The translations under genes were made by a program, and so were the position numbers. Under the pieces are notes generated by a model that saw only the letters and a list, made by a program, of their open reading frames with translations, was not told where the DNA came from and made no database searches. DNA of 64,000 nucleotides from Enemella evansiae (GTDB lineage Bacteria; Pseudomonadota; Alphaproteobacteria; Rhodobacterales; Rhodobacteraceae), in NCBI GenBank assembly GCA_017255395.1, contig JAFKDC010000009.1, positions 1 through 64,000 of the forward strand, written 5' to 3'. This document shows, piece after piece, positions 44,966 to 53,868 of the stretch (within the stretch, counting starts at the first letter, position 1; every line of letters starts with the position of its first letter).

Positions 44966-46474
44966 TCAGACCCGCGCCAACCGGCGCTTGCGCAGCGCCC
45001 TCAACAGCGGCGCACAGACGAGCACCAGCAGCATGACGATAAAGAGCACCAGCGCGATGGGACGTTCGAGCATGTAACCCAGCGGGTTCCCGCGCGAGAT
45101 CTGCATCGTGCGCACCAGCTCGCCCTCCATCATCCGGCCCAGCAACAGGCCGATCACGGTCGCCGCCACCGGGTAGTCGTGGCGGCGCATCAGCCAGCCA
45201 AGCGCGGCAAAGCCCGCCACGGTCAGCGGCCCGGCGATAGTGCCGGTGATGCCGTAGCCGCCCCATGCACACATGGCGAGAACCGAGGGCACCAGGTAGG
45301 ACAGCGGCACACGGACCACGAGGCCCAGCAGGCGCAGGCTCAGCAGGCCCAACACCGCCAGCAGCACCACCTGCCCGAGATTGCCGAGGATGATCGAATA
45401 CACGATGTCGGTCTGGTTGCGGATGAAGCTGGGTCCGCCGATGATATTGTGGAAGGAGAACGCCGCCAGCAGCACCGCCGTCGCCGCGCCGCCGGGGATG
45501 CCAAGCGCCAGCAGCGCCGTCATGGAACCACCCTCGGACGAGGAGTTGGCGCTTTCGGCGGCGACCACGCCCTCGGGCGCGCCATTGCCGAAGCGCTCGG
45601 GGGTCTTCGAGGTGCGCTTGGCCTCGCCGTAGGATACCAGGTTCGCCACCGACGAGCCGACGCCGGGGATCGCCCCGATCACCGCGCCCAGAAGGCTGCC
45701 GCGGATCAGAACGCCGGGATATTTGAACGTCTCGCCCGCGCCCCTGAGGATACGCCCGAAAGAGATGTCGCGCTGCGCATCGTCGCGCACCAGATAGGTC
45801 TCGCCGCGCAGACGCAGCAGTTCCGAGGCGGCGAAGATGCCGATCATCGCGGGCACCACCGGAAGGCCATCAATAAGGTAGGGCATGCCCACCTGCGTGC
45901 GCATCACGCCGGTGGTCGACATGCCGATCTGGCTCAGCATCAGGCCGAAGAACCCGGCCAGCAGCCCCTTGGACATCTTGCTGTCATTCAGCGTCGCGAT
46001 CAGCGTCAGCCCCCAGAGCACGACCACCACCATCTCAAGCGGGCCGATCTTGAGCACGAAGGCCGCCAGCGGCTGGATCAGCAGCATCAGCAGGATATAG
46101 CCCACGAAGGCCCCCACGACCGAGGCCGCAAGCCCGATGCCAAGCGCCTCGTTGTGCTTACCCTGCCGGGCCATGGGGTAGCCGTCGAAGGCGGTCGCGA
46201 TAGAGGAAGACGAGCCGGGGATGTTCATCAGGATCGCCGTCACCCCGCCGCCATAGGCGCCGCCGGTGAAGATCGCGGTGAGGAACAGCATGGCCTGAAG
46301 GAAATCCATGCCGAAGGTGACCGGCAGGAACACCGCCATCGCCATGGAGATCTGAAGGCCGGGGATCGAGCCGAAGACAAGGCCGATGAGCAGGCCGGGG
46401 ATGACCCAGAGCCACGGCGTGAAGCCGGAAAACAGCAGGTCGAAGGCCTGCGAGAGGGCGAATTGATCGATCAT
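44966..46474 (-). CDS. tctA: Tripartite tricarboxylate transporter large permease
   Basis: A 502-residue, 12-helix TctA protein. The diagnostic N-terminal region GLVFGSIPGLQISMAMAVFLP and the glycine-rich GGAYGGGVTAILMNIPGSSSSIATAFDGYP are present; a second repeat holds GAVIGAIPGVGSSVANLVSY. It is preceded by tctB with a 1-bp gap. Together with TctB and TctC it takes up citrate-like or other carboxylates by cation symport. Confidence 0.94.
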   Translation of the reverse strand: MIDQFALSQAFDLLFSGFTPWLWVIPGLLIGLVFGSIPGLQISMAMAVFLPVTFGMDFLQAMLFLTAIFTGGAYGGGVTAILMNIPGSSSSIATAFDGYPMARQGKHNEALGIGLAASVVGAFVGYILLMLLIQPLAAFVLKIGPLEMVVVVLWGLTLIATLNDSKMSKGLLAGFFGLMLSQIGMSTTGVMRTQVGMPYLIDGLPVVPAMIGIFAASELLRLRGETYLVRDDAQRDISFGRILRGAGETFKYPGVLIRGSLLGAVIGAIPGVGSSVANLVSYGEAKRTSKTPERFGNGAPEGVVAAESANSSSEGGSMTALLALGIPGGAATAVLLAAFSFHNIIGGPSFIRNQTDIVYSIILGNLGQVVLLAVLGLLSLRLLGLVVRVPLSYLVPSVLAMCAWGGYGITGTIAGPLTVAGFAALGWLMRRHDYPVAATVIGLLLGRMMEGELVRTMQISRGNPLGYMLERPIALVLFIVMLLVLVCAPLLRALRKRRLARV

Positions 46475-46475
46475 C

Positions 46476-46928
46476 TCAAAGCACCAGCGTCAGCATGGGA
46501 TAGGGGAAGAGGCTGCCAAACCCGTAGACCAGCAGTGCCGTGAAGATCGCGGCGAAGACCGGCGGCTGCCACCAGCCCCGGCCCCCGCTCATCACCACGC
46601 CGCCCCAGACGAAGAGGAAGGTGGCAAGATCGAAGCCGATATGGGTCAGCGCGTAGCAGAACGCCGCGAAGCCGGCGAGCAGAAGGATGTCGCCCCAGAT
46701 GGCGGTATCGGGCGCAGGCTTGGCCTTTGCCTCGGGATCGCGCACCTTGAGCAGCGGCGCGACGATCAGCACGATGCAGATCAGCGCGATCACCGCCGCC
46801 ACCGGGGCGACGACGATCAGGTTGTCCATGCTGGCCCGCGCGCGGACCGCGCTTTGCGTGATAAAGGCGGAGACGGCAAGGATGATGCCGATCAGCGCGG
46901 CGTGGGTGGCTTGGAATTTGCCTGTCAC
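46476..46928 (-). CDS. tctB: Tripartite tricarboxylate transporter small permease
   Basis: A 150-residue protein with four hydrophobic helices (approximately 9-27, 39-58, 83-100 and 117-140), the size and topology of TctB. It lies immediately upstream of tctA and 177 bp downstream of tctC; a GC-rich hairpin sits in that gap. Confidence 0.87.
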   Translation of the reverse strand: MTGKFQATHAALIGIILAVSAFITQSAVRARASMDNLIVVAPVAAVIALICIVLIVAPLLKVRDPEAKAKPAPDTAIWGDILLLAGFAAFCYALTHIGFDLATFLFVWGGVVMSGGRGWWQPPVFAAIFTALLVYGFGSLFPYPMLTLVL

Positions 46929-47063
46929 GAGGGTCTCCTGCGGTCTTGGCTGCCGTTCTGGGGATGTCGGTCGTGGGTGCCCACGCGGCGGCGCGAGCGG
47001 GGAAGCGGGCGGCGCGCGTCCAACCCCCCTGCCCTATGGCAGGAACGCCCGCACCGCCTGCGA

Positions 47064-47089
47064 AGAAGGGGCGCCACGGCGCCCCTTCT
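47064..47089 (-). terminator. Hairpin between tctC and tctB (attenuator or mRNA stabiliser)
   Basis: AGAAGGGGCGCC pairs perfectly with GGCGCCCCTTCT, 17 bp downstream of the tctC stop codon on the minus strand. There is no T-run, so partial termination or 3'-end protection, giving more binding protein than permease, is more likely than full termination. Confidence 0.6.
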
Positions 47090-47105
47090 GGTCAGTCCGA
47101 AAGGA

Positions 47106-48098
47106 TCACTCGTCCGCGAAGCGCTTGAGGATCTCGAAGTTGGACAGGATGATCTCGGTGGTGCGCTCGGGCCCGAGCCATTCCGCGCCCATGTCCTGGG
47201 CCCGCAGGCTGGCGACGAACTCTTCGTCCTGCATCACGGCCTGATAGGCGTCGACCATCTGCTGGAAGGCCTCGGGGTGGTTTTCCTTGAAGGTCGCATG
47301 TGCCGCGAGGCCGCGCATGGAACCGGCAAGGGTGGTCACCGGATCGTGGCCCGAGGCCTGCAGTGCCTCGTCGAGGGTCGGCGCATCCCAGTCGTCCGAA
47401 CGCTCGTCCGCTGCATAGGCCAGCGGGCGGACGTATTCGGCGATGGACAGCGTGCCGTCGGCGGCAAGCACGGTCATATCGACCTGCCCGCCCGCAACGG
47501 CGGTCCGCGCCGCGCCGCCGGACTCGTAGGTCACCACGTTGACGTCGTCCTCGGTCAGGCCAAAGGCCTCGAGCGCGAGCCTGAGGTTGATCGCGCCGGA
47601 GGAGTTCGGCACCACCGACACGCTGAGGCTGCCGGGGTTTTCCTTGGCCGCCGCCATGAAATCGGCCAGCGATTCATAGGGGGTCTCGGCGTTTACCGCG
47701 AAGATGTCGAAGTCGTTCCACTGGCCATTGATGAAGGCGAAATCCTCGAGGCTGTAGGTCGCGTCGAAGTTCAGGACCGCGTTCGACACATAGGGGTGGA
47801 TCGAGGTCGCAAGGAAATAGCTGCCGTCATCGGGCATATTCATGAAGTAGGTGTGCCCGACGTGGCCGCCGCCACCTTCCTGGTTGATGACGGTGATCGG
47901 GGTCTCAAGCTCGTCCGACAGGCGCTGCGCGAGGGCGCGTGCGGTGCGGTCGGCAGAGCCGCCCGGCCCGAGTGCCACGACGAAGGTAATCTGGCGCGGC
48001 GGCCAGTTCTCTGCCGCCAACACCGCAAGCGGCGAAACGGCGGTGGTCAGCAGTGCAGCCAGCGTGGCCGCGGAAAAAGCGCGTTTGGTGAGCTTCAT
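47106..48098 (-). CDS. tctC: TctC/Bug-family solute-binding protein
   Basis: A 330-residue periplasmic receptor with a Sec signal (residues 1-26, LLTTAVSPLAVLAA). The mature N-terminus WPPRQITFVVALGPGGSADRTAR is the Bug/TctC phosphate-like loop that binds the carboxylate, and INQEGGGGHVG follows as expected. The ATG at 48096-48098 is preferred to the upstream open extension because it gives a proper signal peptide. It is divergent from the GntR regulator. Confidence 0.9.
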   Translation of the reverse strand: MKLTKRAFSAATLAALLTTAVSPLAVLAAENWPPRQITFVVALGPGGSADRTARALAQRLSDELETPITVINQEGGGGHVGHTYFMNMPDDGSYFLATSIHPYVSNAVLNFDATYSLEDFAFINGQWNDFDIFAVNAETPYESLADFMAAAKENPGSLSVSVVPNSSGAINLRLALEAFGLTEDDVNVVTYESGGAARTAVAGGQVDMTVLAADGTLSIAEYVRPLAYAADERSDDWDAPTLDEALQASGHDPVTTLAGSMRGLAAHATFKENHPEAFQQMVDAYQAVMQDEEFVASLRAQDMGAEWLGPERTTEIILSNFEILKRFADE

Positions 48099-48132
48099 CG
48101 AATCCTCCCCTAATGTCTCATGTCCTGGCATT

Positions 48133-48145
48133 ATTGTACTACAAT
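48133..48145. promoter_or_regulatory. GntR (FCD-type) operator candidate
   Basis: A perfect 13-bp palindrome ATTGTA-C-TACAAT, 35 bp upstream of the tctC start in the divergent tctC/gntR region. Read toward tctC it contains TACAAT, usable as a -10 element. FadR-subfamily regulators commonly bind such TTGTA/TACAA repeats. Confidence 0.6.
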
Positions 48146-48308
48146 ATTGCCGATGGCAAGACTTACGCGCAGCCAACCCCAACTGTCAAGCCGCTAAGAA
48201 TTCTTGACAATCAGGCCAGTTTGCCGCCTATTTATCCGTAATATCAGCGTTTAAGGTGGGTCATTGCTAACAATTCATGGCATCGGCCGGGCAGAGGAGG
48301 GCCTTATT

Positions 48309-48998
48309 TTGTCAACAAAACAGGATGAGGCACGGGGCATCGCCGCAGAGCGGATCGCCCGTGCACTGCAAGAGGAAATCCTGTCCGGCGCGCTTCTTCC
48401 GGGCACCCGCCTGGGCGAGGTCGCCATCGCCGAACGCTTCGACGTCAGCCGTGGCCCGGTCCGCACGGCGCTTGGCCATCTGGCCGAATCCGGCACCGTG
48501 TCCATCGTGCCCAACAGCGGCGCGCGGGTGCGCGAGCTGAGCCGCGACGACGCCCGCGCGCTTTACGAGGTGCGCGCCGCACTGGAATCAGAGGCGGCCC
48601 GGCTGGCCGCGAACCATGCCGAGGCCGGGACAAGAGAGGCGCTCGACCGCCTGCTGGGGCACCATGCGGGCGAGATCTCGGCCCATCCGCAGGGCGCCTA
48701 CCTGCAACCCCCCGGCGACCGCGATTTCCACATGGTCATCGCCCGCATGGCCGGGAACCCGATCATCCTGCGCTATCTTACCCGCGAACTTTACCCCCAG
48801 CTGTCGCTGCTGCGCGTCAAGCATCGCAACGTCACCGGGCGCGGTCAGGCGGCACTGTCGGAACATCACCGCATCGCCGAGGCCATCGCCGCCGGTGACG
48901 GCGAGGTCGCCGCGCTGCTGATGCGCCGCCACGTCCTTGCCAGCTGGAACGCGCTAGAGGCGCAGCTGAGCGCAACCCCGGAGGAGCCCGCCCCGTGA
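48309..48998 (+). CDS. GntR-family regulator (FCD/FadR subfamily)
   Basis: A 229-residue regulator with winged HTH (GEVAIAERFDVSRGPVRTALGHL) and an all-helical FCD domain with the metal-binding-type histidines (DFHMVIARM, SEHHRIAEAI). There is no ATG near the true N-terminus. A TTG at 48309-48311 preceded by a strong GAGGAGGG is the best start; an earlier TTG at 48264 has no ribosome site. Its stop overlaps the GTG start of the PrpF-like gene. It likely controls tctCBA and its own operon. Confidence 0.87.
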   Translation: MSTKQDEARGIAAERIARALQEEILSGALLPGTRLGEVAIAERFDVSRGPVRTALGHLAESGTVSIVPNSGARVRELSRDDARALYEVRAALESEAARLAANHAEAGTREALDRLLGHHAGEISAHPQGAYLQPPGDRDFHMVIARMAGNPIILRYLTRELYPQLSLLRVKHRNVTGRGQAALSEHHRIAEAIAAGDGEVAALLMRRHVLASWNALEAQLSATPEEPAP

Positions 48999-50149
48999 CC
49001 CAACTTGCCATCCCCGCCGTCTTCATGCGCGGCGGCACCTCGAAGGCACTTGTGCTGCATCGCCGCGACTTGCCTGCGGACGAAACCCGCTGGCCCGCGC
49101 TGTTCGCGGCCATGCTCGGCTCGCCCGATCCCAACCTACGCCAGCTCGACGGCATGGGCGGCGGCATCTCGTCGCTGTCCAAGATCTGCATCATCGGCCC
49201 CGCGACGCGGCCCGACGCCGACATCGACTACACCTTCGCGCAGGTGGGCGTGGTCGATGACAGCGTGGATTTCTCCGGCAATTGCGGCAACATGAGCTCG
49301 GCCATGGGGCCCTTTGCCTATGACGAGGGGCTGGTCGGCGGCCCCCGCGACGGCGAGACGGTCGTGCGCATCCACAACACCAATTCCGGCAAGGTCATCG
49401 CCGCGCGCTTCGCGGTATCGGGCGGGCGCGCCGAGGTCAGCGGCGATCTGCACATCCCCGGCGTCCATGGCAGCGGCGCGCCGGTGGCGCTGGATTTCCT
49501 CGACCCCACCGACACCAACGGCAGGGGCGCCCTGCCCAGCGGGCAGGGGGTCGACCGGCTGACGCTGGCGGATGGCTCCGAGGTCGCGGTGACGATGATC
49601 GACGCCGCCGTCCCCTCGGTCTTCGTGGCGGCCCCGGATGTCTCGGGCGACACCGGCGCCCACCCCGCCGCCATCGACGCCGACAGGGCGCTGATGGCGC
49701 GGCTGGAAGAGATCCGCCAGCAGGCCTCCGTCGCCATGGGCCTGACCGACAGCCTCGATGCCGCGAAGGCGCGCATTGCCACGCCCAAGGTCGCCATGGT
49801 CGCGCCGCCCGCCGCCTACGACGATCTGTCGGGCAACCGCCATGCGCCCGCAGGCCACGACCTCCAGATCCGCATGATCTCTGCCGGGCAGGCCCACCGC
49901 GCGGTGCCCGTCACCGGCGCGCTTGCGCTGGCCTGCGCCGCCGCCGTCGACGGGTCGGTCGTGCAGCGCCAGATCGCGCCGGGCGGCGATCCGCAGACCC
50001 TGCGCATCGGCACGCCGTCGGGCATCGTCTCGGTCGGTGCCACCCGCGACCCGCAGACCGGCACGATCACCGCCGCGCGCATCCTGCGCACCCAGCGGCG
50101 GCTCATGGATGGCCGCGTCTACGTACCCCTTTCCAAGACAACAGAATAA
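48995..50149 (+). CDS. PrpF-family aconitate/methylaconitate-type isomerase
   Basis: A 384-residue PrpF-family (DapF-fold) isomerase. SLSKIC and SGNCGNMSSA supply K63 and C97, matching the catalytic Lys73/Cys107 spacing known from Shewanella PrpF. The family includes 2-methylaconitate isomerase, 4-oxalomesaconate tautomerase, trans-aconitate isomerase and methylitaconate isomerase. It starts with GTG overlapping the gntR stop. Without AcnD or PrpC nearby, an unsaturated di- or tricarboxylate brought in by TctABC is the likely substrate. Confidence 0.85.
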   Translation: MTQLAIPAVFMRGGTSKALVLHRRDLPADETRWPALFAAMLGSPDPNLRQLDGMGGGISSLSKICIIGPATRPDADIDYTFAQVGVVDDSVDFSGNCGNMSSAMGPFAYDEGLVGGPRDGETVVRIHNTNSGKVIAARFAVSGGRAEVSGDLHIPGVHGSGAPVALDFLDPTDTNGRGALPSGQGVDRLTLADGSEVAVTMIDAAVPSVFVAAPDVSGDTGAHPAAIDADRALMARLEEIRQQASVAMGLTDSLDAAKARIATPKVAMVAPPAAYDDLSGNRHAPAGHDLQIRMISAGQAHRAVPVTGALALACAAAVDGSVVQRQIAPGGDPQTLRIGTPSGIVSVGATRDPQTGTITAARILRTQRRLMDGRVYVPLSKTTE

Positions 50150-50161
50150 GCGAGCAACCCC

Positions 50162-51034
50162 ATGCTGAATCACGAAGTGAACAAACGGTTCAAGGATCGC
50201 ATTGCCTCGGGCGGTGCCCTGATGCTGCCCGGCGCGGCCAATGCGCTTGCGGCGCGGGTGATCGAGGATCTGGGTTTCGAGGCGGTGTACCTCTCGGGCG
50301 CAGGCCTGACCAATACCTTCCTCGGGATGCCGGACCTTGCCTTCGTCTCGCTTCCCGAGATCGCGCAACACACCGCCGCCATCCGTGACGCGACCGAGCT
50401 GCCCATCGTGGTGGATGCGGACAACGGTTTCGGCAACGGGCTGAACGTGCGCCACACCGTGCGCACGCTGGAACGGGCGGGCGCCTCGGCGATCCAGCTC
50501 GAGGACCAGAAGACGCCCAAGCGCTGCGGCCATTTCTCGGGCAAGGACGTGGTGCCGCTGGCCGAGGCGCGCGCGCGCATCAAGGCCGCGGTGGATTCCC
50601 GGCAGGACGAGAACACGCTGATCGTGGCCCGCACCGACGCGGCGGCCACCGATGGCATGACCGAGGCGCTCGACCGCGCGGCGGCCTTCATCGAGGACGG
50701 CGCCGACATCACCTTCGTCGAGGCACCCCAGACCGTGGACGACCTGCGCGCCATCCCCAAGGCGCTGCCAGGCACGCCGCAACTGGTGAACCTGGTGGTC
50801 GGGGGCAAAACGCCGATCCTGACAGTGGACGAATTCACCGACATGGGCTTTTCGCTGGTCCTTTATGCCAACGTCGCGCTGCAATCGGCGCTATACGGCA
50901 TGCAGACCGCGCTGACCCAGCTGCGCGATCAGGGCCGGATGGACGAAGACGGCCCTCTTGCGGGTTTCCTCGAACGCCAGCGTGTGGTGCGCAAGGATCT
51001 CTTCGACGACCTGGACAAGCGCTACGCCTACTGA
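50162..51034 (+). CDS. Isocitrate lyase/PEP mutase-superfamily lyase (PrpB-like)
   Basis: A 290-residue lyase with the metal-binding DADNGFGN (D85, D87), E114 (QLEDQ) and the loop K120-R-C122-G-H carrying the catalytic cysteine. The size and the KRCGH motif fit 2-methylisocitrate lyase (PrpB) or 2,3-dimethylmalate lyase, which cleave to pyruvate plus succinate or propionate. It follows the PrpF-like gene by 12 bp. The exact substrate depends on what the transporter brings in; the hydratase that would join the two steps is not here. Confidence 0.87.
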   Translation: MLNHEVNKRFKDRIASGGALMLPGAANALAARVIEDLGFEAVYLSGAGLTNTFLGMPDLAFVSLPEIAQHTAAIRDATELPIVVDADNGFGNGLNVRHTVRTLERAGASAIQLEDQKTPKRCGHFSGKDVVPLAEARARIKAAVDSRQDENTLIVARTDAAATDGMTEALDRAAAFIEDGADITFVEAPQTVDDLRAIPKALPGTPQLVNLVVGGKTPILTVDEFTDMGFSLVLYANVALQSALYGMQTALTQLRDQGRMDEDGPLAGFLERQRVVRKDLFDDLDKRYAY

Positions 51035-51743
51035 GGCCCAGCCCATCCGTCGGTCAATGAAGGGTGGGCGCCGCCGCGAGCCATGACATCGCCCACCCCC
51101 CACGGTGCGTCGCGTGCCGGGTAATTTTGGCCGGCACGACCGGCCTCACCCCCAGTCATCGTATCGTCCGAGCTGAAGCTGAGGTCGTCGATCCCGTCGT
51201 GCAGCACCGATCCGGGCGCTTCGGTCCTGATCGTGCTCAAGGCAATCCCCTTCGCGTGGGCCCCCGACGAGCCGGGTTCGCGCATCCGGTGGCTCTTCGC
51301 CGCCCGCGAGGCCCGACAGATCGCCATGCGGCCGTTTCATCCTCGCCGGACATCGCCGCGATGGCAAGCATTCCGCCGCCGCACGCTTCTTGCCGCGCGC
51401 CGGGCCAGACAGTGCCTTTGGCCGCATCCCGGCAGCGGCAAGACGCTCTGCAATCGGACATGGCAGAGCCCTCTTGCTTTCCGCAGACCCATATCGGGCG
51501 CCCATCCCCGTTCGGCAGGCGAAGGGCATGGCCAATTTCCCCGAAATGGATAATCTGTTCCCGGAATGCCGCTCTGAGGGGTGGCCGAGCGGGGAAGTCA
51601 TGGACCATGATGCACTTGCATTTCGCGCGCATGTCGGGGCCTTCCCGAAGCGTCAGGCCGTGTGGCGCCCGGAGCTGGAAGACGAGCCTGACAAGGGCCT
51701 GATCGTGGCGGTGACCGCCGAGCGGCAAAGGAAGTGAGTCCGG
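51035..51743. other. 709-bp stretch without a recognisable gene
   Basis: Several open frames occur on both strands but none has a recognisable family motif. The 3' part (51528-51737, plus strand, MANFPEMDNLF to VAVTAERQRK, 69 codons) is open up to 6 bp before the HlyD-type gene and could be a small cytosolic protein, though no good ribosome site is seen. It is not hydrophobic, so it is not the AaeX-type small protein common in such export operons. Otherwise probably degraded DNA. Confidence 0.35.
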
Positions 51744-52841
51744 ATGACCCATGATATCGGAGAGCAGCAAAGCCAACGGTCCGCCCGGCGGGTGGCTGTC
51801 GTCACTGTCCTCGTGCTGGTTGCGCTGGTGGTGCTCTACGCGATGACAGATCGGCTGGCCCCGTCGTCCTCGCGCGGGATGGTATCGGCGCAGGTGGTGC
51901 AGATCGCACCGCGCGTTTCGGGCGAGGTGGTGGCGGTCCATGTCGAGGATGACGCGGTCGTGCAGGCGGGCGATCCGTTGCTGTCGCTGGATGCCCGCCC
52001 CTTCGAGCTCGCCGTGCGCCAGGCCGAGGCGCAGCTTGAAACCGCGCTGCAGAACATCGACGCCTCCAGCGCCTCGCTCGTGGCCGCGCAGGCCGCCGTC
52101 ACCCAGGCGCGCACCACGCTCGACAACACCCGGGCCGAGGCCGAACGCACCTTCCGGCTGGAGGAACGCGGGATCGCGGCCACGGCACAGGGAGATCAGG
52201 CCCGCGCCAGTGTTGCCGGGGCCGAGGCCCAGTTGCAGAGCGCCGAGGCCAATCTGGCAAGCGCCCGCGCCCAGCTTGGCCCGCAGGGCGAAGACAACCC
52301 TGCCATTCGCGCCGCCGAGGCACAGCTGGAACAGGCGCAATACGATCTGGCCTCGACCACCGTCACCGCCCCGCATCTGGGCGTCGTCACCAATGTGACC
52401 CTGTCCGAGGGGCAGTTTGTCGGCGCCGGCAATCCGGCGCTGACCTTCATCGACGCCGAGGCGGCCTGGATCACCGTCGATCTGCGCGAAAACCAGTTGC
52501 AGGCGGTGCGCCCGGGCGATCCCGCCCGCCTGCTTTTCGACGCCCGGCCCGGGAAAACCTTCGAAGGCCGGGTGCAGAGCATCGCCTGGGGCATCAGCCC
52601 GGGGCGGACCGTGCAGGACGGGCTTGTGGTAAACCAGCCCAGCAACCGCTGGTTCGAACCCGCGCGACGCATCCCGGTGCGGATAGAGCTGATCGGCGGG
52701 ATGGAGGCCTGGCCGCGCAGCACCCGGGTTGGCGGCAAGGTACATGCGGTGATCTTTGCCGATGGCAGCGAGAACGGCGCCATCGCCCTGCTGGCAAGCG
52801 GGCTTCAGCGCCTGCGGTCCTGGGTCAGCTACCTGCACTGA
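51744..52841 (+). CDS. HlyD-family membrane fusion protein (AaeA/EmrA-like)
   Basis: A 365-residue adaptor with one N-terminal helix (about residues 15-33, VAVVTVLVLVALVVLYAM), lipoyl-like halves (VQIAPRVSGEVVAVHVEDDAVVQAGD; TVTAPHLGVVTNV), a short coiled-coil hairpin (about residues 85-195) and a beta-barrel (FIDAEAAWITVDLRENQL). It is the first gene of a three-gene export operon with a DUF2955 membrane protein. Confidence 0.87.
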   Translation: MTHDIGEQQSQRSARRVAVVTVLVLVALVVLYAMTDRLAPSSSRGMVSAQVVQIAPRVSGEVVAVHVEDDAVVQAGDPLLSLDARPFELAVRQAEAQLETALQNIDASSASLVAAQAAVTQARTTLDNTRAEAERTFRLEERGIAATAQGDQARASVAGAEAQLQSAEANLASARAQLGPQGEDNPAIRAAEAQLEQAQYDLASTTVTAPHLGVVTNVTLSEGQFVGAGNPALTFIDAEAAWITVDLRENQLQAVRPGDPARLLFDARPGKTFEGRVQSIAWGISPGRTVQDGLVVNQPSNRWFEPARRIPVRIELIGGMEAWPRSTRVGGKVHAVIFADGSENGAIALLASGLQRLRSWVSYLH

Positions 52842-52842
52842 C

Positions 52843-53868
52843 ATGTATGTCACGCCCCGCCCCAACGTCGATGACGACCCGCATTATGGCCTCCGCCTTG
52901 GCCTGACCGGGGCGCTGGCCTATGCCGCGATCCCGCTGCTCGATCCGGCCCTTCCGCCGATCGTTGCGGCGCTGCCCATGGGCCTTATCGCGGGACAGCG
53001 CCGCGCCTTCGATCCGGCCAGGCTTTTGGCCGGGGTCGCCGCAATGATCGCACTGCCCTGGATCATGACCTGGCTGGTCGAGACGCTGCGCCCGATGCCG
53101 CTGGCCTATGTCACGGCCATGTGGGGGCTCTATTTCGCCGGGTTCCTGATGGTCCTGCGGTCCGGCGCACAGACCGGCATGCTGATCGTCATCGTCACGG
53201 TACTGATGTCGGTGATGGGGATGCATGGCAGCGCAACGGTAGAGACCATGCGCGACGGCTTCGTGCAGGCCGCATTTGTCGCACTGGTCGTCGGACCGCT
53301 GGTCTACCTGCTGGTGCCCGCACGCACCGCCGAAAAGCACGTCGACGATCCCCTGCCGGGCCATGGCAATGCCGTCACGGGCGCCGCCATCCGGGCGACC
53401 GTCCTGCTTGCGCTCAGCTTCTGGCTTTACGCCGTGATGCAGCCCACCGACATGATGATGGCGGTGATCGCGGCGATGGTCCTGGTGTTCCCGACCCGCC
53501 GGGCGGTGTTCTCCGAAGCCTTCCAGCGCCTGCGCGCGACCCTCTTCGGCGCCGCACTGGCACTTGCGGCCCTGATGGTGTTCACCCTGTCGCCGCATCT
53601 GCCGATCATCCTCGGGCTGGTTTTCCTGGGTGGTCTCTGGCTGGGCCAGAAGATGCTGTTCGGTCCGCATCCCAGCATGGTCTATCAATATGCTTTCTCG
53701 GTGATGCTGGCGCTGATCGCCGGGGCGCTCAGCACCCAGGATGCCGGCTATGCCGCCTTCACGCGGATCGCCCTGACCCTGACCGGCGCCTTTTCGGCGG
53801 CCTTTGCCGTCGCGCTGCTGGATGCGCTGACCGGCTGGCGGCCATTGCCCAAGGAGAGCCCGGTATGA
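52843..53868 (+). CDS. DUF2955/FUSC-like aromatic-acid-exporter-type membrane protein
   Basis: A 341-residue integral membrane protein with about ten helices arranged as two similar halves. It matches the DUF2955 family, a relative of the AaeB/FUSC exporters, and is paired with an HlyD-family protein as in AaeAB. The ATG lies one base after the HlyD stop; a longer frame open into the preceding gene was rejected. The second half starts around AIRATVLLALSFWLYAV. The substrate is unknown; aromatic carboxylates are typical. Confidence 0.8.
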   Translation: MYVTPRPNVDDDPHYGLRLGLTGALAYAAIPLLDPALPPIVAALPMGLIAGQRRAFDPARLLAGVAAMIALPWIMTWLVETLRPMPLAYVTAMWGLYFAGFLMVLRSGAQTGMLIVIVTVLMSVMGMHGSATVETMRDGFVQAAFVALVVGPLVYLLVPARTAEKHVDDPLPGHGNAVTGAAIRATVLLALSFWLYAVMQPTDMMMAVIAAMVLVFPTRRAVFSEAFQRLRATLFGAALALAALMVFTLSPHLPIILGLVFLGGLWLGQKMLFGPHPSMVYQYAFSVMLALIAGALSTQDAGYAAFTRIALTLTGAFSAAFAVALLDALTGWRPLPKESPV

